From Halicephalobus mephisto (Eukaryota; Nematoda; Chromadorea; Rhabditida; Panagrolaimidae), in contig SWDT01000223.1 in NCBI GenBank assembly GCA_009193035.1, positions 62,001 to 126,000 of the forward strand: 64,000 bases of DNA. Direction: 5' to 3'. This document shows, piece after piece, positions 32,176 to 44,569 of the stretch. Every line of letters begins with the position of its first letter. The first letter of the stretch is position 1. A model generated the notes under the pieces. It saw nothing but the letters and a program-made list of their open reading frames with translations. It made no database searches and had not been told where the DNA came from. The translations under genes were made by a program, and so were the position numbers.

Positions 32176-32550
32176 ATGAAATTTTTTGAAAAATTATTTT
32201 ATATTTTTATTATTTTTGTTTTGTTACCTGAGGATTCAGAATCATGTTTTGGATGTGGTGGATGGGGACTTGACATGTATGGAGGTGGATGTTGTGGAGG
32301 ATTGGGACATGGTGGATACGGTATGGGATATGGTCTTGGTTATGGTGGATATGGTGGATATGGTATGGGATATGGCATGGGATACGGTATGGGAGGTCTT
32401 TGTTGTGGTGGTGAGTTTTGTGTTTTTTAATATGTTGAAAAATGGAATATTTTAGGTTACGGTGGATTCATGGGAAAAAGAGATGTGGATTCTGGAAGTC
32501 AGAAACAGATTCCGAAGCTCTTGACAGTCGAAGTTGATGACAGAAATTAA
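32176..32550 (+). CDS. Gly/Tyr-rich secreted neuropeptide-like precursor
   Basis: Two exons, 32176-32410 and 32456-32550, with a 45-nt intron (donor GTGAGTTTT, acceptor ATATTTTAG, phase 1), give 109 aa. A signal peptide (MKFFEKLFYIFIIFVLLP) precedes CFGCGGWGLDMYGGG. A Gly/Tyr/Met repeat region (GYGMGYGLGY, GGYGGYGMGYG) with two CC pairs follows. Exon 2 opens with YGGFMGKR, then an acidic tail ending VEVDDRN. GKR is a standard dibasic cleavage and amidation signal. Gly-Tyr-rich precursors of this style are the YGGW-type nlp genes of C. elegans, several of them antimicrobial and infection-induced. The reading frame through the intron stops early, so splicing is needed. No dibasic site precedes YGGFM, which leaves its release uncertain. 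Confidence 0.8.
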
Positions 32551-32689
32551 TACAGTATTCGCGAAAATATCAGGAAATTCATTATTTTTATAATTTTAAA
32601 TTGTTCGAAAATAAAAAATTGAAATTTGGAGAATTTCGGAGATGCTTTAGAATTCGTCAGGAGATTCCGCAATTTTCTAGAATTCTGTG

Positions 32690-32960
32690 GAAAATTGGAA
32701 TTTCAGAAATCATGAAAATTTCAAGTTTTTAATTTTTATAAATTTTTAAAATTTCAGGTTTTTAATTTTTATAAATTTTTAAAATTTCAGGTTTTTAATT
32801 TTTATAAATTTTTATAAATTTCAGAAGTTTTTAATTTTTATAAATTTTCTAAAATTTTAGAAGTTTTGAATTTTTATAAATTTTAAAAATTACGAAAAAT
32901 TTCAGGTTTTTAATTTTTATAAATTTTCTAAAATTTCAGAACTTTAATTTTTATAAATTT
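32690..32960. repeat. ~33-bp AT-rich tandem repeat
   Basis: Repeated TTTTTAATTTTTATAAATTT units with AAAATTTCAGG spacers, directly after the neuropeptide-like gene. The many TTTCAGG words look like acceptors but have no coding partner. Confidence 0.6.
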
Positions 32961-33539
32961 TCTAAAATTTAAAAAATTTCAGAATTCAAAAATTAATTTT
33001 TAATTTTTTTAGAATTTCATTAATTTTTGAATTTTCCCAGAATTTCGAAAAAAATAATTTTTAAAATTTTTGAATTTTTCTAGAATCTTAGAAAAATTTT
33101 TAATAAATTTTATTTTGTAAAAATTTAAAAATTTTTTAAATATATTTTTCTCAAAAATTCATTTTAAAATTATTAGTTTTTCTACAGTAATGCCAGCGGT
33201 TATATTTTTCGATTTTCAAATTAGTTTTTCTTTGAAAAAAAGTCGACTTATTTTTGATAAATTTTTACACGGATAATCCGGAATTATTAATTTTCAAAAA
33301 TATCAATTTTAATTTTTTTAAAAGGAAAATTATTAAAAAATTTTTACTTTTACGGTGGATTTGAAAAATCCGGCTGATCTCTTTTTTCATTTTTGTAAGT
33401 GACACGGAAAGAAGTCGGTTGGCTTTCCCCGAGGCGAGTTCACAGCTGGATCTCTTTGTTTGGAAAAAGTTGAATCATTTTGTCATTTTTCAAGTGGCAG
33501 ATTTCATTTTTGAAGAGATCATAGTAGTGTACATCTCTG

Positions 33540-33960
33540 AAATAAGTTCCTAAATTTTATGATTCTTAATTATATAAAATTCCAAATATACAGTAATTTT
33601 CAAAATTCTATTTTTTATAAAAACTAAAAATAAATTTCGAAATTTTGTAATTAATATTAAAAAATTTTTAATTATATAAAATCCCAAATATACAGTAATT
33701 TTAAAAATTTTATTTTTTATAAAAACTAAAAATAAATTTCGAAATTTTGTAATTAATATTAAAAAATTCTTAATTATATAAAATTTCAAATGTACAGTAA
33801 TTTTCAGAATTCTATTTTTTATAAAAACTAAAAATAAATTTCGAAATTTCAAAAGTTATTTTAATTCTGAATTTTGTAATTAATATTAAAAAATTCTTAA
33901 TTATGTAAAATCCCAAATATACAGTAATTTTAAAAATTTTATTTTTTATTTAAGAAAATA
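33540..33960. repeat. ~100-bp tandem repeat, four copies
   Basis: Units share TTAATTATATAAAAT, AAATATACAGTAATTTT, TTTTTTATAAAAACTAAAAA and ATTTCGAAATTTTG. A minus ORF here is a by-product of the repeat. Confidence 0.75.
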
Positions 33961-34719
33961 AGTTCGATAATTATGTTAACACTGAATTTTCTAATTCTGT
34001 AATTAATACTAAAAATGTTTAATTTTTTAAAATTTATTATATTTTTTATTAAATTTTTAAAACTTATTTTTATTTTTTTATTAATTTTTTTAGAATTTTA
34101 TTTTTATATTATTTTTAAAAATTTTTATTTTTTTTATTAAATTTTTAAAACTTATTTTTATTTTTTTATTAATTTTTTTAGGATTTTATTTTTATATTAT
34201 TTTTAAAAATTTTTATTTTTTTTATTAATTGTGGATCCTGAAACGACTTATTTTTAAAATTTAACTTGTACTAATATTTTGATTCTTTTTGAAAAACCAC
34301 TTTGTACTCATTATTTGGATTATAATTCGAGCTCATGTTTCAAAATCCAGTGTTCTATTTCGACGGTCAAAATCGCATTACCTCAGTTGGAAAAGGACCA
34401 CGAACGTCCTTGGCCTCGAAATCCATCGAGAACGGCTGCCAAAAAGCTCCTGAAAATTTCGTTTTTCTCCCGATTTTTATTTAATTTAAAATTGATAAAA
34501 TCGAAAATTTTTTTAATTGTTGAATTTGTTCCATTTTTGATTTTTTGCTTATAACCGGTCACAGAAAATCACTTTTTTTGAAAAAAGAGAAATTTGAGAT
34601 TCGAATGTTGAACTATCTTTCGTTTTTTGGAATCATTTTCAAGCTTTTTTTATTTTACAAAATCGATCGGTTTCCGTCTTTTTCCAGATCTTAAATAACC
34701 AAGAAGTTGGAAATAAATT

Positions 34720-34985
34720 AAACATTATTCGTGACAGGGCCAATTTTTAAAATTTTTAATTAATAAATTTTAAAAGTTATAATTAAGAAAGTTTTGGTCC
34801 CACCGCGAATGATATTTAAAGAGTTAAAGAAGTTAAACATTCGTGACAGGACCAATTTTTAAAATTTTTAATTAATAAATTTAAAAAATTATAATTTAAA
34901 AAGTTTTGGTCCCACCGCGAATGATATTTAAAGGGTTAAAGAAGTTAAACATTCGTGGTAGGGCCAATTTTTCAAATTTCCTTAA
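34720..34985. repeat. Fold-back tandem array, ~127-bp unit
   Basis: Each unit has ATTCGTGACAGGGCCAAT and, about 70 bp on, TTGGTCCCACCGCGAATGAT, which are near reverse complements. About two and a half units are present. Confidence 0.7.
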
Positions 34986-35369
34986 TTTTAAAAACATAAT
35001 TTAAAAAAATAAATTTAAAAAAGTTAAATTTTTTTGTGACCAATTTTTTAATTTATTTAATTAAATTTAAAAAAATAAAAATTGATCCCTATATGGTCGA
35101 TTTTTGATTTATTTTTAACTTTGAGGTCAGTTACTGGTTCTTCAAAAACGGTCAAGAACGCCGGATTATCCCTTATTTTTCGGCGGATTTTCTCCAGAAT
35201 CAAGTAACTGTTAACTAACTTCGTTGTGGGAAGACGAATCCAGCTTTGTTCATTGTCGGACCCCTGTTTCAGAATTTTTTCAAAGATTAAAAACCAAAAA
35301 TCCGCTACATGAAAAAATCAATCCTGTTTCGAATTCTGCTTAAAGGATTAGTCATCCATCTTGTGGTAC

Positions 35370-35720
35370 AAAAGTGAATTGGTCTTTTTTCGTGCTAAGA
35401 CTATTATTTAAGTTTAAAAAAAGTATTTAATAAAATAGAAAATTATTGGTCCTGACACGAATGTTATTTAAAAGAAAATTGACTTTTTTTGTGCTAAGAC
35501 TATTACTTAATTTTTTTTAAATATTTAATAAAATAAAAAATCACTGGTCCTGACACGAATGTTACTTAAAAGAAAATTGACTTTTTTCGTGCTAAGACTA
35601 TTATTTAAGTTTAAAAAAAATATTTAATAAAATAGAAAATAAAAAATCACTTGTCCTGACACGAATGTTATTTAAAAGAAAATTGATTTTTTTCGTGCTA
35701 AGACTATTATTTGTTTTTTT
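35370..35720. repeat. Tandem array carrying GGTCCTGACACGAATG
   Basis: About four units of 100-115 bp alternate CCTGACACGAATGTTA and TTTTTTCGTGCTAAGACTAT. The core is the reverse complement of the core at 34.7 and 43.4 kb. Confidence 0.7.
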
Positions 35721-37039
35721 TAAATAAAAAAAATAATTTTTATCATAACGAAAGATACTTAAATAAAATTTAACTAAATTAATGATAAAAGTAAATATTT
35801 TTAAGAATATTCAAATTTTTTAAAATAATTTTTTATTAAAAATTTTTCGGTTTTTTAAAGGAAAATATTTAGTTTTTATTTTTGACTACGTACTTGGTTC
35901 TCGGTACTTTGGCATTAAGGTGTTATTTAAATAAGGTCTTTCTAGATACTGTAGGCTAGTCTTTAAGGACATTTTTTCCTTCCAAGACACGTGGAATTCT
36001 CCGATTACCGACTTCCGTTCCGGAAAACGTGGGTCATCGACATCCAATTTCCATGTTTTCATGTAAAAACGTAATTTTTGCTCCAAATTGTTAGTCTGGA
36101 TTACTTTTTAACTTTGTTTTAAAACCATCATCATACTGCAAAAATTAAAAATTTTGTCAAAAGTAGTCCCAAAGCGAATTTTTGCAAAATTTTAAAAATT
36201 AAAATAATTCATAATTTTAAAAACTACAATAATTCATAATTTTAGAAATTACAGTAATTCATAATTTTAAAAATTACAGTAATTTATGATTTTATTTTTG
36301 TACGATAGTTATTTTATGATCTTATACAAATTCGTAATTAATTATTACTTTGAAAATTGAAAATAATTTTTTTTCGAAATGGTCCTGACGCGAATTTTCG
36401 GATGATTTTAAAAACTACAGTAGTTTTATTGAAGATTTTATTTTTGCATTATTTCGTAATTTTGTAATTAATTTTTCAATTACATTCTGTCTGGATGGAT
36501 TTGGGATTTTCTGGATCAGGATACTTAACCCCCTGTCTGCCCTCAGGGGCTGGTAATTTTGCATTGACTTTTCTGTGAAATTCGAAGAGATCGTGATTGT
36601 CCCCGAGTACCTTGTTGGAAGTAGGTTACTGTACTTATTTTTGAAATTTTCTGTAAATCATGAAAATTGACTTTCACTTCAATTTTGACGAAGAACAAGA
36701 CCGAAATTTAAAAGTCCACTTGAGTGACCGCGACTTGATTCAGCATGGATCGGATCTGGAATCGGGTTCGGATGGAGATCGGTCTTCCGTTAATGTTCCT
36801 TGAGTCTAGATGACGATTTTCTCTTTTTCATCGTGGTCATTAAAGGAAACCAATAACCTCGGGTTGTTCTGAAAAGACGAAAATTTTCCGTTCGAGAGCA
36901 TTTGGACGTGTTTTTTCATTTTTTTTGGTTTAGTTAAATTTTGAGCACAGTCGAGTTATTTTACTTTGTTTTTTATGTCGGTACTTACTTCACTTGTACT
37001 GATCCGAAAAAAGTGAAACTCAACGAAAAAGTAAAATTT

Positions 37040-37600
37040 AAAAAGTTTTAAAAAATAAATTTAAAATAAAATTAAAAATAAAATTAAAAATAAATTTAAA
37101 AAGTTTTTAAAAATGAAATAAAAAATAAATTTTAAAAATAGAATAATCAATATAGATTATTTTTTAGATAAAGATAAAATCTTAAAAAATAATTTTAAAT
37201 AAAAACTAAAATTTAAAAGTAATTTTTTAATTTTGAATAAAGAAATTTAAATAATTTCGAAAAGAAAAATACTTTTTTAATTTTAAATAAAAAAAACTAA
37301 AAGATCTTGAAAAAAAAAAGTAATTTTTTAAATTTTGAATAAAAAAAACTAAAAGATCTTGAAAAAAGAAAGTAATTTTTTAAATTTTGAATAAAAAAAT
37401 CCAAATGATCTCTGGTAGAAAAAAGTAATTTTCTAAATTTTGAATAAAGAAATTTAAATAATTTCGAAAAGGAAAATAGTTTTTTTAATTTTGAATAAAA
37501 AATCTAAAAGATCTCTGACAGAAAAAAGTAATTTTTTTAATTTTGAATAAAGAAATTTAAATAATTTCGAAAGGAAAAATAGTTTTTTTAAAGAGCAGAA
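37040..37600. repeat. ~60-bp AT-rich tandem repeat
   Basis: About seven units with AAAAAAGTAATTTTTTAAAT, TTTGAATAAA and AAAGATCTTGAAAA or AATAATTTCGAAAAGG. Confidence 0.65.
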
Positions 37601-38059
37601 GATTGACCTTTTCTTTGATCTGTGATTCCTTTGGAGACTCAGATTTCGTCCATGGATCCACTCGATGTCGGTGCTTCAGATCCTCTGTCGCTTTTTACCT
37701 GTCCGGCTTTGAGATTTGAGATCTTTAAGGAGGTCCTCCAAACTTGCTTCATGAACTTGAAAAAAATCTAAAATTAGTCTGGATGCGTTAATTATTCGAA
37801 AAAGTTGTTCCACCAATTTTCGTTTTTGATCCCAGTTCGGACAACAACGGATTTTTTGAAAAATCAAAATTAATTTTGTTTAAAAATTTAAATTTGTAAA
37901 TTTTTTAAAGATTTTTCAAATTTTTAAGAATTTTGTAATTTTCGAAATTTTCCAAAAATCTTTAAAAAATTTCAGAATTCTTAAAAAAAATTGAAATTTT
38001 TCACCATTATGATTTTCTGGTTATTTCAAAACGTTTCTTCGTTTATGGAAGGACCACAA

Positions 38060-38245
38060 ATCATTTCACCAATCCTTCCATCGACCCTTCCACCAATCCT
38101 TCCATCGACCCCTTCCACCAATCCTTCCATCAATTATTTCATCGACCCTTCCACCAATCCCTCCATCGATTATTTCATTGATTCTTCCACCAATCCCTCC
38201 ATCGACCCCTTCCACCAATCCTTCCATCGACCCTTCCATCGATTA
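38060..38245 (+). repeat. Minisatellite of CCATCGACC / CCACCAATCC words
   Basis: Roughly 24-bp units alternating CTTCCATCGACC and CTTCCACCAATC. It creates an open frame of Pro-Ser-Thr repeats, which I do not take as a gene. Confidence 0.8.
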
Positions 38246-40319
38246 TTTCATCGATCAATTTTTGAGAATTGTTTGATTTTTTGTATAATTTTTGATTTTC
38301 AACGTTTTCGAATGTGTCCCGTTCAAGGGTCTTTGAACGGTTTTACCAAAGTTGGGACAAGTCCTCAGTGTCCCAAAAGCCTCTTGTGGAGTTTCTTGAG
38401 GTCTGCATTCCATCGTCAAAGAGGCCTTTAGGCGGTTCGAACTCGGACAATTCGAGTGTTTAGGACGAACTCGGACTAAATCGACCGCGATTCCTAACTT
38501 GGACTTGAAAAAGCTCTTCAATTTTGTCTTTGGTTTTTCATTTTTCTTAATATTGTATAATAAATAAATTTTTTAAATAAAATTTCCGAAAATTAATTTT
38601 TTTACTTTTAAATTAATTTCGATCAATTTAAAAAAAAATAAAAATTTATATTTTTAAATTTTCGTTTTGAGAGTTCCTGGTTCAATTTTATTTTATTTTT
38701 TATTTTTTTTTAAATTTTCTAAAAACAAAAAATTCTTTAAAATTTAAAAGATATATTTTTTTATTTTAAAAATACTTCAATGATGATTACGAAATCTACC
38801 GAAGGACTCTCGAAACGAAATTTTTTGGGATTTTGAATTTTTTAAAAGTTTTTAGAATTTTTAGAGATTTTCAGAAATTTCTAAATCCTCAAATTTTATA
38901 AAAAAATTTTAGAATTTTGAATTTTTTAAATGTTTTTAGAATTTTTCACAAATTTTTAAATTCTCAAATTTTAGAATTTCGAATTTTCTAGAAAATTTTA
39001 AATGTTTTTAAAAATTTTCACAAATATCTAAATCCTTAAATTTTAGAATTTCGGATTTTTTTAGACAATTTTAAATGTTTTTAGAATTTTTCACAAATCT
39101 CTAAATCTTTAAATTTTCTAGAAAATTTTAAATGTTTTTAAAAGCTTCTACAAATTTCTTGATTTTTTTAAAATGTTTCAAAATCCGTTCAAATTTCATA
39201 ATCGATATGTGAATCCTAATTTTGAAAATTCCCGAAAAATCCCAAAAATTCCTTTCAGAGTAATTACGTAACAACGTCCATTTTCGCTTTTTATTATATT
39301 ATGATTCTCTATTTTGAATTAAAATTATATTCCATTCCGACTTTGGGTCAAGTGTTCCTCTTCATTACAGGCCGTTTCACTGGTTCTTCTTATTTAATTT
39401 GTCCGATTTCTTTTTCACTTTTATGTTCAAAATTAGCTTTAAAATTTTCTATTTTAAAATTCTTTATTTAAAAAAATTTTTTCATTAATTTAAAAAAAAT
39501 AAGTTTTAAAATTTCCTATTTTTTAAAATTAATTTTAATTTTTTAAAAATAATTTTTATTTTTTTTTAAAATTAATTTTAATTTTTTAATTAATTCAAAA
39601 AAAATAAGTTTTAAAATTTTCTATTTTTTAAAATAAATTTTTAATTTCCTATTTCTTTTAATTTTAAATTTTTTTAATTTCGAAATTTTTTATTTTTTTT
39701 TAAATAATTTTTATTTTTTTATTTTTCTAAATTTTAAAGTTAAAAAAGTTTTAAAATTTTATGAATTTTTTATTTTTTTCAAAAATGGATCGTTATTCAT
39801 CAATGACAAGGAAAAATTTATTTTTTAAAAAAAGTTAAAAAATATTCATCACTTTGATTTTCGCAAACAAATTTTTAATGGATTTTTCTTAAAAAAATTT
39901 ATTTTCGATTTAGTTCTCGAGGTCAGATTTTTTTAAAATTGATTTTTTTCAAATTTTTTTAAAATAAATCTTTTATATTTTTTTTATATTTTTTTTAAAA
40001 TTTATTTTTTTTATATTTTTTTTAAAATTTATTTTTTTTTAAAATTATTTTTTTAAATATTTTTTTTTAAAGTTTATTTTTTTTTAAATTTATTTTTCTT
40101 ATTTAGGCCATTTGGAAGCTTTTCGAAAATATTTGATTTTTTTTGAACGATTTTCTTCGTTTATTTTGTATTTTTTTTTTGAAAAAGATCGAATTCGGAG
40201 AGGTTCCTTGCTTACGATCCTCGGATAAGATTACAGACCAGCAGATAAAGCTCTGAGACTTTCTTTAATCGATTGGGTATTTTTATATTTTCGCAAAAAT
40301 ATATAAATAAAATTTTATT

Positions 40320-41190
40320 TTTTAGTTTTAATTTAAAAATTCCGAAAATTCGTGTCGAGATAGTTTTTAAAGTTTTACTGTAAAAATTGCTTTTTTTGTA
40401 ATACTGTAATTTTAAAATTTCGCATTTTTTGGTCCCAAGTGGAAAATTCCGAAAATTCGTGTCGAGATAGTTTTTTTCAAAATTATTGTTAAATTTTTCG
40501 TAATACTTTAATTTTAAAATTTTGTACTTTTTGGTCCCAAGTGGAAAATTCCGAAAATTCGTGTCGAGATAATTTTTTAAAGTTTTACTGTAAAAATTTC
40601 TTTTTTTGTAATACTGTCATTCCGAACTTTTAAAAACACAAACCCTTGAGTTTTGCACTTTTTGGTCTCAAGTGGAAAATTCCAAAAATTCGTGTCGAAA
40701 GTTTCTTGAAGATTTTGCACGAAAAAATTGTTACTTGTAATGTTGATTTTAGAACATTCCAGAACCACGTGATCCTTAAATTTCGTATTTTTTGGTCTTA
40801 TCAGGAAAGTTTTCAAAATTGGAATATTTTTTTATAACAGTAATTTTAAAATTTTCCAAAGTCATGTAAATACTAAATTTTGTACTTTTGGGTCCTGACT
40901 GGAAAGTTTCAAATTTTTTTAGATTTTTAAAAATTATTTATTTTTTGAAATATTTTAATAAAAAATTATTTAAATTTAAAATTTTGCATAATTATTTAAC
41001 TGCGAAATTTTGTACTTTTGGGTCCTGACTGGAAAGTTTCAAATTCTTCTCGAGACATTTTTTTAGATTTTTTCAAATTATCAATTTTTTGAAATATTTT
41101 AATAAAAAATTATTTAAATTTAAAATTTCATAGATACTAATTTTTGTATTTTCCGGTCTCGATTGCAAAGTTTCAAATTTTTCTCGAGAC
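40320..41190. repeat. Tandem array with AATTCGTGTCGAGATAG
   Basis: About seven units of 110-130 bp. Each pairs AAAATTCGTGTCGAGATAGT with TTTTTGGTCCCAAGTGGAAA, becoming GGGTCCTGACTGGAAAG and TTCTCGAGAC in the right half. The spacers vary more than these cores. Confidence 0.75.
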
Positions 41191-41700
41191 CTTTTTCGAA
41201 ATTATATCCTAAAAATTTTAAAACAGTTTATGATTTTAAACCTTTGTTTTCGTCGGACTTTTTCTCACGATTTCACTTTCGGATGTTGTTTTATCCGATA
41301 TTTTTCTATTAAAACTCAAGTATCAATTTTTTGCGAAAAAAGTGAAATAATAATCTCCCGATACTTCCTTTTTAAAAAAGTTCAAATTCCAGGACCAGTT
41401 ATTTCTTTTTTAAAACAATTTTGCAGTAACTAAAACTGCCCTATTTTTCCAACTGTTTCCGGAGGCGTTTTGACAGTTTTTCATCCAGAGGATTGTATTT
41501 CTTTTTTTCTTCCTCGAGGCGCTTTCAAAGCGGATCAAGAAGGAAAGCCGATTCACTCTTCTTTTCACTTTTTCGATCAAGTCTTGGATAAACAAACGAC
41601 CGCTATTTGGCTTAATTTTTGATTAATCGTAATTCAAAAGTCCTTAATTATATTTACTAAATTTCGAAGGAGCTTCTTCAATTTTGTCCGGGAGAGCTGT

Positions 41701-42390
41701 TGGGTCCTCGGAGAAAAATATGATTAGTTTGAAAATTAAGTTTGTGGATAGGATATAGACAAAGTTATAACGAATACGGTATATATGAGTAGGATAGTAG
41801 ATCAGACGAGATCAGGGATTTAGGATTCTATTTTGTATTCTACTAGGGGTTGTTGGATTTTTTTCGAATTTTGTAGTTATCGTCTGGATGTGGTTAATCT
41901 TAAAGCCACAGAGCCAGTACTTTGCTGTGAGTCCCACTGAATATAGTTATCCAGAAAGTTCATGTCTGGTTTTTACAGCTCTCAGCAGGAACCTAACCTA
42001 CTAATGTAGGATTGGTCCTCGGCTGGGAACCTAACCCAGACTGTTGGATATTGAAAATAATCAATCCTGGAAGGCTATGTAGTCCTTGATTCATGGATTT
42101 CAGCAGTGACTGACTGTAGTGGAAAATTGTTTTTTTCAGTAACTATCTTTTGGTCTTTGTATAATTTTGAATTCATAATTTCTGTAAGATCAGTGACTCA
42201 TATCTTCCATGGAAAATAGGAGCAGTTTAAGGATAGTGTTTATGGATAGCACATAACCAAAGTTATAATGAGTACGGTATATATGAGTAAGGTAGTAAAT
42301 CAGACGAGATCGAGGGATTTGAGGTCCTATTTTGTATTCTACTAAGGATTGCTGAGTATTGAAAATAATCAATCCTCTTGGGCTATGTAG
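41701..42390. repeat. ~690-bp dispersed non-coding repeat, copy B
   Basis: Second copy of the unit at 12801-13488, same orientation, 28.9 kb away. It begins GGGTCCTCGGAGAAAAATAT and ends after AATAATCAATCCTC. Differences cluster at one spot (near 41.95 kb); most of the rest matches base for base. Confidence 0.75.
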
Positions 42391-43369
42391 TTTTCTTGTT
42401 GTTTTGCATTCACTGGTCTCGAGAAGAATCGTTAAAAAAAATTAAAATTTTCAGAATCTAACAAAACTTCCAGAATCCATTAACTCACTCTAGAATCCTC
42501 TACAACTTTTCAGAAATCCCTAGTCTTCCAGAATTAAAAACATTCTTAAAAATTTCGATAATTTTCGAAAAAATTTATTATTTTTGAATTTTTTCTTAAA
42601 TGTTTGATTTTTTTATTTTTTTTGTTTCGCTAATCTTTCGCGACCATTTTCGGAGTTGTTCCTGATTTAGCCAGAAAATCTTCTTTTTCCAGAAAGGATG
42701 GGCCAGTTTATTAGTTTTCCGGCTCAACTTTGGTGATTCATTATGTCAAAGTCAAAGATGGTTTATATTTTTCCAAATTTATATTTTCAACGGAAATACG
42801 AGATTGTTAACTTTTATGATTATTTTTTATTTATTTTATTTTTTCCAAAAAAGTGAAATTATATAAATTTAAAATTTTTTATAAAAGATAAAATTATTTA
42901 AATTTAAAAAATATTCTTTTAAAAGTAGAATTTTTTGAATTTTTTTTCTAAAAAAGTGAAATTATATAAATTTAAAAATTATAATTTTAAAAAAAATGAA
43001 ATTATTTAAATTTAAAAGTTTTAATTTTAAAAAAATAAAATTATTTAAATTTGGAAATTATAATTTTAAAAAAAATGAAATTGTTTAAATTTAAAAAATA
43101 TTTTTTTTAAAGTAGAATTTTTTGAATTTTTATTTTTTTAAAAAAATTGAAATTATTTAAATTTGGAAATTTTTACTTTTTCAAGGTTAAAGTCCCAGGT
43201 TCTAATTGCTCTGGATCTGTTTCTATTGCTTAAGACAACTGCCTCATAATTTCACAGAATCCATCAAATTCGACTTCTGGAACTTTAATTGCCTTGTCTT
43301 TTTTGATTTATTATTCCGCAGGGAAAATAGACTTTTAAAAGATCTGCAACTAGATCTGTGATTGAAAAA

Positions 43370-44190
43370 AATTAAACATCATTCGTGTCAGGATCAGTGA
43401 TTTTCTGAATTTTTATTTTAGGGAAATTTAAAATTAATTTTTGAATTATAAAATTAATAAATGGTTTTTTAAACATCATTCGTGTCAGGATCAGTGATTT
43501 TTTAAATTAATAATTTTCTGAATTTTTATTTTAGAAAAATTTAAAATTTATTTTTGAATTATAAAATTAATGTGACTTTTTAAACATCATTCGTGCCGGG
43601 ACCATTACTTCTTTCAATATTTTTTTATCTTCTATTTTTAAAGAGATATTTCAAACCTTGGTCTCGCCACGAATAATGTTAAATTAATTTTTTAAATATT
43701 GTTTTTTAAAAATCATTCGTGTCAGGATTAATTTTTAAAAGAAAATCTTCCAAATTTTGGTCTCGCCACGAATAATGTTAAATTAATTTTTTAAATATTG
43801 TTTTTCAAAAATCATTCGTGTCAGGATTAATTTTTAAAAGAAAATTTCCCAAATTTTGGTCCCGTCACGAATGATGTTAAATTAATTTTTTAAATACTGT
43901 TTTTTAAAAATCATTCGTGTCAAGATTAATTTATTTTAAAAATCTTCCAAATTTCGGTCCTGTCACGAATAATGTTAAATTAATTCTTTAAATACTGTTT
44001 TACAAAAATCATTCGTGTCAGGATTAATTTTTAAAAGAAAATATTTAAAATTTTTATCTCGCCACGAATAATGTTAAATTAATTTTTTATTATTATTTCA
44101 GTTTTTGAAATTTTAAATATTTTTCGTATCAGGAAAAATATCTTTGTTTTTATCTAAAAACAAATCTTCATTGCTGGTCCCGCCACGAAT
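43370..44190. repeat. Fold-back tandem array, ~118-bp unit
   Basis: About seven units. Each has CATTCGTGTCAGGATTAATT and, about 40 bp on, TTTTGGTCTCGCCACGAATA, imperfect inverted repeats of about 25 bp. Both cores stay readable while spacers drift. Confidence 0.8.
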
Positions 44191-44569
44191 GATATTTATT
44201 TGATTTAGTGACCAGTAATTATCTATTGATCTTCGGAAACAACATGCGTGAAATACCCAGGGTTATTGATTACCCAGATCCGATTTTAGATAATGATTAT
44301 TTTTTTTTACCGGAAATAATGGGAAATTTGCCAAAGAAAACTTTTCCAATTGCCGTCGTCAGAGTGGTTCGGATGATTTTCAAGGTCGATCGAAAAAAAA
44401 ATTTTCATTGGCCTTGTTACTCCAAAATTTTCCTATTTTCCTATTTTTCAAATTTGAACTGTTTGTCCTGCCAGCTGCGGAGGACCAGGTAAAACAAAAC
44501 CTATGCAAATTTTCTGACTCGTGAGTCCGAACCTCGTTTTCCTTTTTGGCCATTTGCGAAACCGGCCAT

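Noticed and set aside
32456..32479. A true proenkephalin ortholog
   Set aside because: The precursor has no proenkephalin cysteine domain and only one YGGFM; any link to vertebrate opioid genes would be convergence or chance.
33550..33852. 100-codon minus-strand ORF with repeated FRNLFLVFIKN blocks
   Set aside because: It is the translation of a ~100-bp tandem repeat and has no independent coding signal.
35886..36086. Minus-strand ORF of about 58 codons from its first ATG, coding-like in composition
   Set aside because: No splice partners, promoter or family; left as part of a GC-richer island. It would need conservation evidence.
37991..38431. 146-codon ORF rich in Pro, Ser and Thr
   Set aside because: Most of it is the CCATCGACC/CCACCAATCC minisatellite read in one frame.
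43370..44190. Regular repeats with spacers, CRISPR-like at first glance
   Set aside because: The repeats are imperfect and fold-back, the spacers resemble each other, and the genome is a nematode's.
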